From Prochlorococcus sp. AG-347-K20 (GTDB taxonomy: Bacteria; Cyanobacteriota; Cyanobacteriia; PCC-6307; Cyanobiaceae), in the NCBI GenBank assembly GCA_003281315.1, contig QCCH01000007.1:1-64000 (forward strand): a DNA stretch of 64,000 nucleotides, in the 5' to 3' direction. Shown one piece after another: positions 56,933-64,000 of this stretch. The translations under genes were made by a program, and so were the position numbers. Each line of letters opens with the position of its first letter. Position 1 is the stretch's first letter. A model generated the notes under the pieces. That model had not been told where the DNA came from. It saw only the letters and a list, made by a program, of their open reading frames with translations, and did not search any database.

Positions 56933-57826
56933 CTAATAAGAATCAGTAAATATCCTTAGTTTCTCTTTTGTTGAGCTTGGAATATTTTCTTTTTGGGTTA
57001 TCAATCCATCTTTTAATGAAAAATGAGACTTACTTTTTGGTCTTTCTTTTTCAATTAATTTAGCTACTTCAAATATTATTTTATTAGCCACTTCAGTATT
57101 TGATCTAAGATTATCCAAAACCATCTCTACAGAAACTTCTTGATGAGTTTGATGCCAGCAATCATAATCAGTAACCATAGATAAGGAAGAGTAAGCTATT
57201 TCAGCTTCTTTAGCTAATCTTGCTTCTGTGTGGTTCGTCATTCCAATTATTGAACATCCCCAACTCCTATATAAATTAGATTCTGCTCTAGTTGAGAAAG
57301 CGGGACCTTCCATTGCTAGATAGGTACCCCCTCTATGCAATTGTCTACCTCCAGGAATATTTTTTTCTCCGATTTCACTTAATATACGTGATAAATTTGT
57401 GCAGAAGGGATCTCCCATAGTTACGTGAGCAACAGCTCCCTCGTTAAAGAAGGTTGCAGGTCTATTTTTTGTCCGGTCTATAAATTGATCTGGAACCACT
57501 ATATCAAGAGGCCTTATCTGTTCTTGTAATGAACCAACTGCTGATGGAGCAATAATCCATCTTACTCCTATTGATCTTAGAGCCCAAATATTAGCTTTGT
57601 AAGGTATTTCAGAAGGATTTAAACTATGTGTTCTGCCATGTCTAGGAATAAATGCTATCTCTAGGTTTTCAAGATTATATACTTTTATTGAATCAGAAGG
57701 TTTACCATAGGGAGTATTGATTTCTAGTTCTCTTAAGTACTCTATTTGATCCATTGAATAAAATCCACTTCCACCAATCACTCCTAATCTTGATTTTTCA
57801 ATTGGTAATAAATGTTCTTTATTCAT
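56933..57826 (-). CDS. mtnP: S-methyl-5'-thioadenosine phosphorylase
   Basis: A 297-residue purine nucleoside phosphorylase-family enzyme that salvages methylthioadenosine to adenine and methylthioribose-1-phosphate. Motifs include LGVIGGSGFYSM (phosphate loop), FIPRHGRTHSLNPSEIPYKANIWAL and AMEGPAFSTRAESNLYRSWGCSIIGMTNHTEARLAKEAEIAY. The C-terminal ~30 residues (Lys/Ser-rich) go beyond the usual fold. Divergent from the selD fusion, with only ten bases between the two start codons. Confidence 0.93.
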   Translation of the reverse strand: MNKEHLLPIEKSRLGVIGGSGFYSMDQIEYLRELEINTPYGKPSDSIKVYNLENLEIAFIPRHGRTHSLNPSEIPYKANIWALRSIGVRWIIAPSAVGSLQEQIRPLDIVVPDQFIDRTKNRPATFFNEGAVAHVTMGDPFCTNLSRILSEIGEKNIPGGRQLHRGGTYLAMEGPAFSTRAESNLYRSWGCSIIGMTNHTEARLAKEAEIAYSSLSMVTDYDCWHQTHQEVSVEMVLDNLRSNTEVANKIIFEVAKLIEKERPKSKSHFSLKDGLITQKENIPSSTKEKLRIFTDSY

Positions 57827-57836
57827 AATGATGTAA

Positions 57837-60008
57837 ATGGCTTTTAATCATCTGGTACTAATTGGAGGAGGACACTCAAATGTTTCTTTATTGAAGAAAT
57901 GGTTAATGTTTCCGAAATTAATGCCAGAAATTCCTGTTTCAATTATATCTAGAGATTCTCATTTGGTTTATTCAGCTATATTCCCATCGGTGATTTCAAA
58001 ATCAAGCACTTTAGAAGAAAGTTTAATTGATATAAAATCTTTAGCAAAAAATGCAAAAGTATCTTTTATAGAAGAAGAAGTAAAGGATATTGATTTCAAT
58101 TTAAAGAAAATTGTTTTAAGTAATAGACCTTCTGTTAATTATTCGAAGTTGGTGCTTAATTATGGAAGTCAAACAATAATTCCAAAAGAATTTGAATCAC
58201 TAGTTAAAAATCGAAATGCTTTTTCAATCAAACCTTTTTTAAGGGCTTATGACTCAATACTAAAAGAGGACATTTTTGATTCAGTTAATGAACTTCCATT
58301 TGTAATTGTTGGGAGTGGCCTTGCTGCAATTGAAGTATCTTATGCTTTGAGAAAAAGATGGGGAGATAGACCTTTAAAACTGTTATGTGATTCAAGAAAA
58401 ATTAATAATACAATTCTAAAAAGTTTACGAAATTCCAATATTGATTTAGTTGAAAAACTTAATTTTGATCATGGCAAGATTCTTTTATGTACTGGAAATA
58501 CATCTCCGTTATGGGCACAAAAAAAATTATTAGATTTGGATTCTTATGGCAGAATAATTACAAATCAGAATTTACAGACAAAAAGTTTCTCTGGAATCTT
58601 TGCTGTCGGTGATTGCGCAGTTGTAGGTTCAGCAAAAAGACCAGCTTCGGGAGTTTTTGCAGTAAAAGTTGTAAATACATTAGTACAAAATCTAAAAAAA
58701 GATATAGAAGGGAGATCATTAAAAAAGTGGTTTCCTCAAAAGATCGGATTGCAAATAGTAAATATATTTCCAAGCCATCATCCAAAGGCTTTTGCTATTT
58801 TTCGCAATTTTGTTTTCGGCCCTTCTTTTATTTTTTGGATTTTAAAGCATAAAATTGATCTCAACTTTATTAAAAAGTTCAGATCAAAAAGGCTAATTAT
58901 GAAAAGTAGTGAAAAAAATATTTCATTGAATGATTGCAGAGGATGTGCAGCTAAAATTCCTCAGTTTGTTTTGAATAAATCATTAATAAATTCTAATTTA
59001 AATTCTTTTGCCTCATCACCTGAAGATGCAGTTGAGATATATCAAAATGGTCAAGATATTATCTTGCAAAGTGTAGATGGATTTCCTGCTTTGGTAAGTG
59101 ATCCTTGGCTTAATGCAAAAATTACTACTTTGCATGCTTGCTCAGATTTGTGGGCATGCGGAGCAAAACTTTCATCCGCGCAGGCTTTAATTTCATTACC
59201 AAAAGTTGAAAGGGAATTTCAGAGTTACCTCTTTTCTCAATCACTTCAAGGTATTAAATCAACAGTTGAGGATAATGGAGGTGAATTACTTGGAGGCCAT
59301 ACTTTCGAAGCAAGAAGTTTAGTAAATAAACCTTATTCATTAGGAATAGATATTTCTTTAACAGTTCAAGGCATTTTAAAAAATAGAGCAAAACCATGGC
59401 TTAAATCAGGAATGAATATTGGAGATATTCTCATGATGTCTAGACCTCTGGGCGTTGGGATCTACTTTGCCGGTCAAATGCAAAATATTAATATGCTGGG
59501 TAGTTCTTCTGAAGTAATTAATAATTTAGTAAAGAGTCAGCAATATTTGATTGATGAAATTTATCTTTTTCAAAATCAATTTAAAGAATCATTAGTCAAT
59601 GCTGCTACTGACATTACTGGTTATGGATTTATTGGACATCTTAAAGAAATGATTGAATCATCTAATTTATATAGGCAAAGCAATAATCTTGAGCCACTAA
59701 AAGTTTTATTAGATTTATTTTCATTTAAAGCTTATCCTGGAGTATTTGATTTAATAAGAAAAGATGTTAAAAGTACTTTCTTTGAATCAAATAAAGAAAT
59801 TTTTGACAAAATTTATAAAGTAAATAAGCAAAAAAGAATAATTAATTTTTTAAACGAAAATTCATTAGATCAAGAGACTTTTAACGAGAGAACATCATTA
59901 CTATTAGATCCTCAAACATGTGGACCTTTGTTGATTAGTTGCAATCCTAAATATGAAAATGTTCTAAAGGATAAATGGTACAAGGTCGGAGAGGTTGTAA
60001 AAATGTAA
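57837..60008 (+). CDS. selD: FAD-dependent oxidoreductase-selenophosphate synthase fusion
   Basis: A 723-residue two-domain protein. Residues ~5-345 form an NDH-2/pyridine nucleotide-disulfide-type flavoprotein (HLVLIGGGHSNVSLLK; second nucleotide site FVIVGSGLAAIEVSYAL; FAD motif SGIFAVGDCA). Residues ~360-723 form a SelD domain, which makes selenophosphate from selenide and ATP. Its active-site pair is DCRGCAAKIP (Cys370, Lys373), and TDITGYGFIGHLKEM and LLDPQTCGPLLIS complete the domain. The fusion order is known from marine picocyanobacteria. No selenium-using gene (selU, selA, selB) is seen in this window. Confidence 0.93.
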   Translation: MAFNHLVLIGGGHSNVSLLKKWLMFPKLMPEIPVSIISRDSHLVYSAIFPSVISKSSTLEESLIDIKSLAKNAKVSFIEEEVKDIDFNLKKIVLSNRPSVNYSKLVLNYGSQTIIPKEFESLVKNRNAFSIKPFLRAYDSILKEDIFDSVNELPFVIVGSGLAAIEVSYALRKRWGDRPLKLLCDSRKINNTILKSLRNSNIDLVEKLNFDHGKILLCTGNTSPLWAQKKLLDLDSYGRIITNQNLQTKSFSGIFAVGDCAVVGSAKRPASGVFAVKVVNTLVQNLKKDIEGRSLKKWFPQKIGLQIVNIFPSHHPKAFAIFRNFVFGPSFIFWILKHKIDLNFIKKFRSKRLIMKSSEKNISLNDCRGCAAKIPQFVLNKSLINSNLNSFASSPEDAVEIYQNGQDIILQSVDGFPALVSDPWLNAKITTLHACSDLWACGAKLSSAQALISLPKVEREFQSYLFSQSLQGIKSTVEDNGGELLGGHTFEARSLVNKPYSLGIDISLTVQGILKNRAKPWLKSGMNIGDILMMSRPLGVGIYFAGQMQNINMLGSSSEVINNLVKSQQYLIDEIYLFQNQFKESLVNAATDITGYGFIGHLKEMIESSNLYRQSNNLEPLKVLLDLFSFKAYPGVFDLIRKDVKSTFFESNKEIFDKIYKVNKQKRIINFLNENSLDQETFNERTSLLLDPQTCGPLLISCNPKYENVLKDKWYKVGEVVKM

Positions 60009-61256
60009 TTAATTTCTATTTAATTTGTCAATTTCCAAATATCTTAATCTTTTGATTTCCTTTCCCATCTCCTTCCCTGGGTCCCATCCTTCTTTTTTTA
60101 ATGTTTCTCCATCTTTTTTTGATTTTATGAATTTGTATATAAATAACCACTTAAACAAGTTACGCCAGTATGGTCCTCCATCACAAATTAATAATTTGAC
60201 TGTCTCATCATTAAGGTTTCTGTCCTCAATAAATTCTGTCCAATTTGATGGAGAAAAATGATTGAAATTTTTTTGGTTTGTATTTAATATCTTTTTGATA
60301 TTTATATAATCTCTTAATATTTTTATCTCACTATTATTTACCAAAAATCTTTGACATGCCTTTTCTAAATCTTCTGAATCTTTTAATAAGTAAAGCATAT
60401 GATTTCCCTTTAACTTCTTAATCCAATTTAGTCCTCTTAAAAATCTTTTATCGACTTTAATATTTTCATTTAAGATTGAGATAATTTGCCATTTATGAAT
60501 TATCGAAATCACATTAGTCAAATTATCGTGTTTGCATATTTCTGCTAGTTCCATCCTTATTCGTATGCCTAGTGCAGGAGGGTAAATCATTTTCTGATGA
60601 GTTTCTGAACTTTTCCATGGCCATTGTCTAACTGTTTCTTGGGATTGTTTGAGGGAATTATTTGAAATATTGAAATCTAGCCTTGAAGCATATTTTGCAC
60701 ATCTAATTAATCTACTTGGATCATCTGAAATACTTTTACTGTGAAGTAAGTTCAATCTTTTACTTTTTATATCAGAAATTCCTCCATAAAGATCATAGAT
60801 TTTCCTTGTCGAAACATCGAAAGCTATTGAATTTATAGTAAAATCTCTCCTCTTAAGATCCTCCTCAATAGAACTTTTAATTACTGTGGGATTTAAGCCT
60901 GGAGCAGAATAAATTTCTTTTCTTGCAGCAGCAATATCAATTTTATAGTCATTAATATTTATTTCTACAGTGTTGTATAAATTAAATTCCTTGATTAAAC
61001 ATAAATCTACATTTACAATATTTTTTTTTATAAATTTTGCAAGAGAAATAGAGGATCCTTCAATAACAAGATCAATATCTACAGGTTTAGAAAACGATTT
61101 TTTGTGGAATTTACTAATTAATAAATCTCTTAAATAACCGCCAACAAAAGCTACTTTAGTATTGTTATTAGATTCTATGTATTTAGCAATTAGGTAATAT
61201 AGATTAAATGGAGTTTTGATTAATTCCCCGTGGATGTAATCAGAGATATCGTTCAT
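60009..61256 (-). CDS. cca: CCA tRNA nucleotidyltransferase/poly(A) polymerase family
   Basis: A 415-residue class II nucleotidyltransferase that builds or repairs the CCA end of tRNAs. It has KVAFVGGYLRDLLIS near residue 37 and the metal motif VDIDLVIEG near residue 58. RRDFTINSIAFD follows near residue 135, then DPSRLIRCAKYASRLDF. The two tRNA genes in the window lack encoded CCA, so the enzyme is essential here. Five bases downstream of the helicase gene. The poly(A) polymerase alternative cannot be ruled out by eye. Confidence 0.9.
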   Translation of the reverse strand: MNDISDYIHGELIKTPFNLYYLIAKYIESNNNTKVAFVGGYLRDLLISKFHKKSFSKPVDIDLVIEGSSISLAKFIKKNIVNVDLCLIKEFNLYNTVEININDYKIDIAAARKEIYSAPGLNPTVIKSSIEEDLKRRDFTINSIAFDVSTRKIYDLYGGISDIKSKRLNLLHSKSISDDPSRLIRCAKYASRLDFNISNNSLKQSQETVRQWPWKSSETHQKMIYPPALGIRIRMELAEICKHDNLTNVISIIHKWQIISILNENIKVDKRFLRGLNWIKKLKGNHMLYLLKDSEDLEKACQRFLVNNSEIKILRDYINIKKILNTNQKNFNHFSPSNWTEFIEDRNLNDETVKLLICDGGPYWRNLFKWLFIYKFIKSKKDGETLKKEGWDPGKEMGKEIKRLRYLEIDKLNRN

Positions 61257-61261
61257 GAGTT

Positions 61262-63670
61262 TTAACTTACATAACGAATTGGAGCTAATCTGGGATCTAG
61301 AATTTTACTTCCTTTATCACCAAATTTTACTGCTAAAGATATTTTTTCCCCACTCCCAAAAATATGTATGATTTCACCTTTTCCAAACTTTGAGTGAATT
61401 AGCATATCTCCAACCATCCAGCTTTTCCCTTTACTGGGACCTGAATATAATTTCCTTACTGCATTTATTGGTTTGTTAACAAATTCATTAGGATTGTTTC
61501 GATCAACTCTAGTTAAACGATCAAGATGCCAATCTCTTCTAATTGAAGCACCACCAGTTTGTGGTAATTCACCATCCATTAAATCTTCAGGTATTTCCGA
61601 AAGAAATATTGAGGGAATTGTTGCTTCACGCATGCCACCCCATAATCTTCTTTCTCTGGCATGACTTAAGAAAACTCTTTCTTTAGCTCTAGTAATACCT
61701 ACATAGCATAATCTTCTTTCCTCTTCAAGAAGTGAGGGAGTATCTATTGATCTATGGCTAGGGAAGAGACCTTGTTCTAGCCCAGTGATAAAAACATTTT
61801 GAAATTCTAAACCTTTACTATTATGCAGAGTCATGAGAGTTACAGAGTTAGGATTATTTTTCTTCGTATCATTATCAGTTGTTAAGGCTGCTGTAGAAAG
61901 AAATCCCTCTACATCTCCACTTTCTGTCTCTTCTTCATATTGAGTAGCTGCATTAATTAGTTCTTGTAAATTATTTCTTCTATCTTCAGATTCTTCAGTC
62001 CCACTAGAGAACAAGTCACTTAAATAACCACTTTTTTCTAATATAAGTTGTAGTAATTGAGCGGGACCTGAATTTTCTAGGTAACACAGTAGATCATTCA
62101 TAATTTCAGTAAATTTATTAATTCCTTTTGATGATCGCCCTATTGTTTCTTCAAGACTTTGCTTATCATTAAGAACCTCCCATAATGGGATATTTAACCT
62201 ATTAGATAGTTCATTAAGTTTTTGAATAGTAGTCTTACCAATTCCTCTTCTAGGAACATTTATGATTCGTAAAAGACTAACATTATCTGAAGAATTAACC
62301 AGAACTTTCAAATATGCTATTGCATCTTTAATTTCTCTTCTATCATAAAAACGCAATCCTCCAAAAATTGTATAAGGAATGCGCCACCTTACAAGAGATT
62401 CTTCTAATACTCTCGACTGAGCTCTGGTTCGATATAAAATTGCAAAATTTTTCCAAATTGGGTTTTGATTATAGTTATTGAGTGATTTTATTTTATTGGT
62501 AATTGCTTCTGCCTCGGAAATTTCATCATCACAGCTGAGTAACGTTAAAAGTTCCCCTTTTTCTTTAGTAGCCTTTAAAACTTTGTCAATTCTTTCAGAG
62601 TTGTTTTCAATTAGTGAGTTTGCAGCATCAAGGATATTGGAGGATGACCTATAATTTTCTTCTAATTTAATTAAAGATGATTTTGTATCGTCATTGATTG
62701 AAGTTTTAAAATCTTCTTGAAAACCAATTAAAATTCTGAAGTCAGCTGCTCTGAAACTATAAATACTTTGATCAGCATCCCCAACTACAAAAATTGACCG
62801 ATCTTCCCAATTGAAGAATTTTTTTGGTTCAGTATTTCCAGCTGTAATTAATTTTATAAGTTCATATTGTGTTCTATTTGTATCTTGATATTCGTCAACT
62901 AAAATATGTTTAAATCTTTTGTGCCAGTAATCTCTGACTATATCATTTTGCCTCAATAAGAAAACAGGCAAAAGTAGAAGATCATCAAAGTCTAAAGAAT
63001 TATTTTTTGAGAGCGAAATCCTATATCTCTTGTAGGCTTCTGCAACTGTTTTATCAAAATTATTATCTGCTTTTTCTAAAAGATCATTAGAAGTTAAGCA
63101 TTGATTTTTAGCATTACTTATTAATCTTTTAATCTTTTTGGGATCATATCTTTTTGGGTCAAGATTCATATCTTGACTGATAATTTCTTTTACTAATGTT
63201 TGAGAATCTGTTTCATCATAAATTGAAAATTGTCTTGTCCATTTTAGGCCTTCTGGATCAGTATATTTTTCAATATCGTATCTCAGAAGTCTTGAAAATA
63301 AGGAATGGAAAGTACCGATCCAAAGGTTCTGAAGCTTCTCTTGGTGAACGTTTGTTCTTAATTGATTTTGATCAATTTCTTTGAGAGTTGTCCAAGGCTG
63401 ACCAAATTGATTAAAAGCTAATTCTTGGGCTAGAAGAACCTCTAATCTTGCTTTCATTTCTTTAGCAGCTTTGTTAGTAAAAGTGACTGCGAGAATGTTA
63501 TAGGGATCTATAGAGTTACCCTCAATAAGGTTTGCAATTCTGTGAGTAAGAGCTTTAGTTTTTCCGCTACCTGCGCCTGCTACAACTAATAGTGGTCCAT
63601 AAACATGCTTTACTGCTTGAAGTTGTTGATTGTTTAGGGACTTAAAAAGGAAATTGTTGGTTTGAGGCAC
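61262..63670 (-). CDS. uvrD: UvrD/PcrA-type DNA helicase
   Basis: An 802-residue SF1A helicase for repair and replication restart. Motifs in order are Walker A VVAGAGSGKTKALTHRI (residue ~31), AVTFTNKAAKEMKARL, motif II LVDEYQDTNRTQYELI, and motif III FVVGDADQSIYSFRAAD. Motif IV is YRTRAQSRVLEE and motif V VTLMTLHNSKGLEFQNVFI, followed by RRLCYVGITRAKERV. The C-terminal Tudor-like end (VGDMLIHSKFGKGEIIHIFG) is the PcrA type. Downstream of a small coiled-coil gene by 22 bases. Confidence 0.95.
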   Translation of the reverse strand: MPQTNNFLFKSLNNQQLQAVKHVYGPLLVVAGAGSGKTKALTHRIANLIEGNSIDPYNILAVTFTNKAAKEMKARLEVLLAQELAFNQFGQPWTTLKEIDQNQLRTNVHQEKLQNLWIGTFHSLFSRLLRYDIEKYTDPEGLKWTRQFSIYDETDSQTLVKEIISQDMNLDPKRYDPKKIKRLISNAKNQCLTSNDLLEKADNNFDKTVAEAYKRYRISLSKNNSLDFDDLLLLPVFLLRQNDIVRDYWHKRFKHILVDEYQDTNRTQYELIKLITAGNTEPKKFFNWEDRSIFVVGDADQSIYSFRAADFRILIGFQEDFKTSINDDTKSSLIKLEENYRSSSNILDAANSLIENNSERIDKVLKATKEKGELLTLLSCDDEISEAEAITNKIKSLNNYNQNPIWKNFAILYRTRAQSRVLEESLVRWRIPYTIFGGLRFYDRREIKDAIAYLKVLVNSSDNVSLLRIINVPRRGIGKTTIQKLNELSNRLNIPLWEVLNDKQSLEETIGRSSKGINKFTEIMNDLLCYLENSGPAQLLQLILEKSGYLSDLFSSGTEESEDRRNNLQELINAATQYEEETESGDVEGFLSTAALTTDNDTKKNNPNSVTLMTLHNSKGLEFQNVFITGLEQGLFPSHRSIDTPSLLEEERRLCYVGITRAKERVFLSHARERRLWGGMREATIPSIFLSEIPEDLMDGELPQTGGASIRRDWHLDRLTRVDRNNPNEFVNKPINAVRKLYSGPSKGKSWMVGDMLIHSKFGKGEIIHIFGSGEKISLAVKFGDKGSKILDPRLAPIRYVS

Positions 63671-63692
63671 TTTTGGAAGGGTTTTTCAAAAA

Positions 63693-63899
63693 TCAGACTT
63701 TACTATGAGATTCAGATTCCGTTTCTAGATCTTCTAACGCTTTTTTTAAATTTATAAGTTCATTATTGTTATTAACTATTTCTTCAAATTTATTTTGAGG
63801 CATCTTTAATTTCATACTTCTGTCTAAAATTTCTTTTTCCAATCTCTTTTTATATGAGGAAATAAGTTTCTTTGATAATTTTAAATCCTGTTGATCCAA
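63693..63899 (-). CDS. Small coiled-coil protein, unknown
   Basis: A 68-residue, highly charged, all-helical protein (KKLISSYKKRLEKEILDRSMKL, then ELINLKKALEDLETE) likely to form a coiled coil. No recognised family. It begins the leftward run that includes uvrD and cca, 22 bases before uvrD, so it is probably co-transcribed. Reality as a gene is supported by its position and protein-like heptad pattern only. Confidence 0.55.
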   Translation of the reverse strand: MDQQDLKLSKKLISSYKKRLEKEILDRSMKLKMPQNKFEEIVNNNNELINLKKALEDLETESESHSKV

Positions 63900-64000
63900 A
63901 ACTTTATTAAAAATGTAATTTTATATTAGCGGAAAAAACTTTTTTATTTGAATTATTTCAACTATCACTTTGGAATGAAATTATTAATTAAGAAGCGTTG

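Noticed and set aside
63900..64000. Possible start of a new gene at ATG 63975
   Set aside because: Only eight codons are visible before the window ends, too little to support a call. The rest of this stretch shows nothing I can name.
1..64000. CRISPR arrays, insertion sequences, integrases, prophage genes
   Set aside because: No regularly spaced repeats, transposase or phage-like proteins were seen. The gene content is housekeeping throughout.

Overview
The window is AT-rich, extremely compact bacterial DNA from a picocyanobacterium. The best fit is Prochlorococcus, probably a high-light-adapted type. The evidence is the low GC content, the small photosystem II genes (psbH, psbN, psbI, psbK, psbEFLJ), ndhCKJ, chlD, ntcA and amt1, the many short cyanobacterial families of unknown function, and the very short or negative intergenic distances. 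I see no insertion sequence, prophage, integrase, CRISPR array or genomic-island signature; the stretch reads as conserved core genome. No gap between genes exceeds 300 bases. The longest, about 250 bases before the sensor kinase at 29.2 kb, is described below.

Layout. 0-6.5 kb: tail of a membrane protein, ileS, two unknown proteins, trmB, glmM. 6.6-12.2 kb: txlA, then a leftward cluster (CobO-like protein, dcd, thyX), then ntcA with a self-regulatory-looking promoter, a DUF3084 protein, a YqgF-like nuclease, DUF3146 and pth. 12.3-15 kb: psbH facing psbN-psbI, then an LptD-like outer-membrane protein. 15-19.7 kb: leftward glyA-cinA-leuC-leuD and tRNA-Arg. 19.8-28.9 kb: small membrane protein, DUF3181, murJ, sfsA, NtcA-controlled amt1, ispH, DoxX, purH, an esterase, DUF3155. 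29-35 kb: sensor kinase, cobS, tgt, psbK, Gfo/Idh oxidoreductase, CNNM-type transporter, tRNA-Met. 35-47.5 kb: pyrE, ygfZ-like, TM0106-type nuclease-like protein, phosphohexomutase, rdgB, carotenoid oxygenase, hisB, fabI, thioredoxin-like protein, DegT aminotransferase, photolyase, NUDIX, folK. 47.5-57 kb: chlD, an Mla-like lipid transport pair, a YvcK/CofD-like protein, ndhCKJ, and the photosystem II assembly island rub-ycf48-psbEFLJ. 57-64 kb: mtnP, an oxidoreductase-SelD fusion, CCA-adding enzyme, UvrD helicase and a small coiled-coil protein.

How the genes work together. Photosynthesis: psbH/N/I/K/E/F/L/J, ycf48 and rubredoxin for PSII structure and assembly, ndhCKJ for cyclic and respiratory electron flow, chlD for chlorophyll. 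Nitrogen control: NtcA and the ammonium transporter, both with NtcA-type sites. Deoxynucleotide supply: dcd, thyX and a CobO-like protein in one unit, plus rdgB and a NUDIX enzyme as pool cleaners. Envelope: glmM, murJ, DUF3769 and the Mla-like pair.

Most likely to repay follow-up: a CobO family protein with an erased P-loop in a dNTP operon; a symmetrical back-to-back psbH/psbN promoter; consensus NtcA sites at amt1 and, unexpectedly, between tRNA-Met and pyrE; a selD fusion; a cobS gene without a standard start codon; and a RecB-like protein whose nuclease residues look lost while its RNase H-like half is kept. I found no convincing wholly new multi-gene system. Family names come from recognition of motifs by eye, not database searches.
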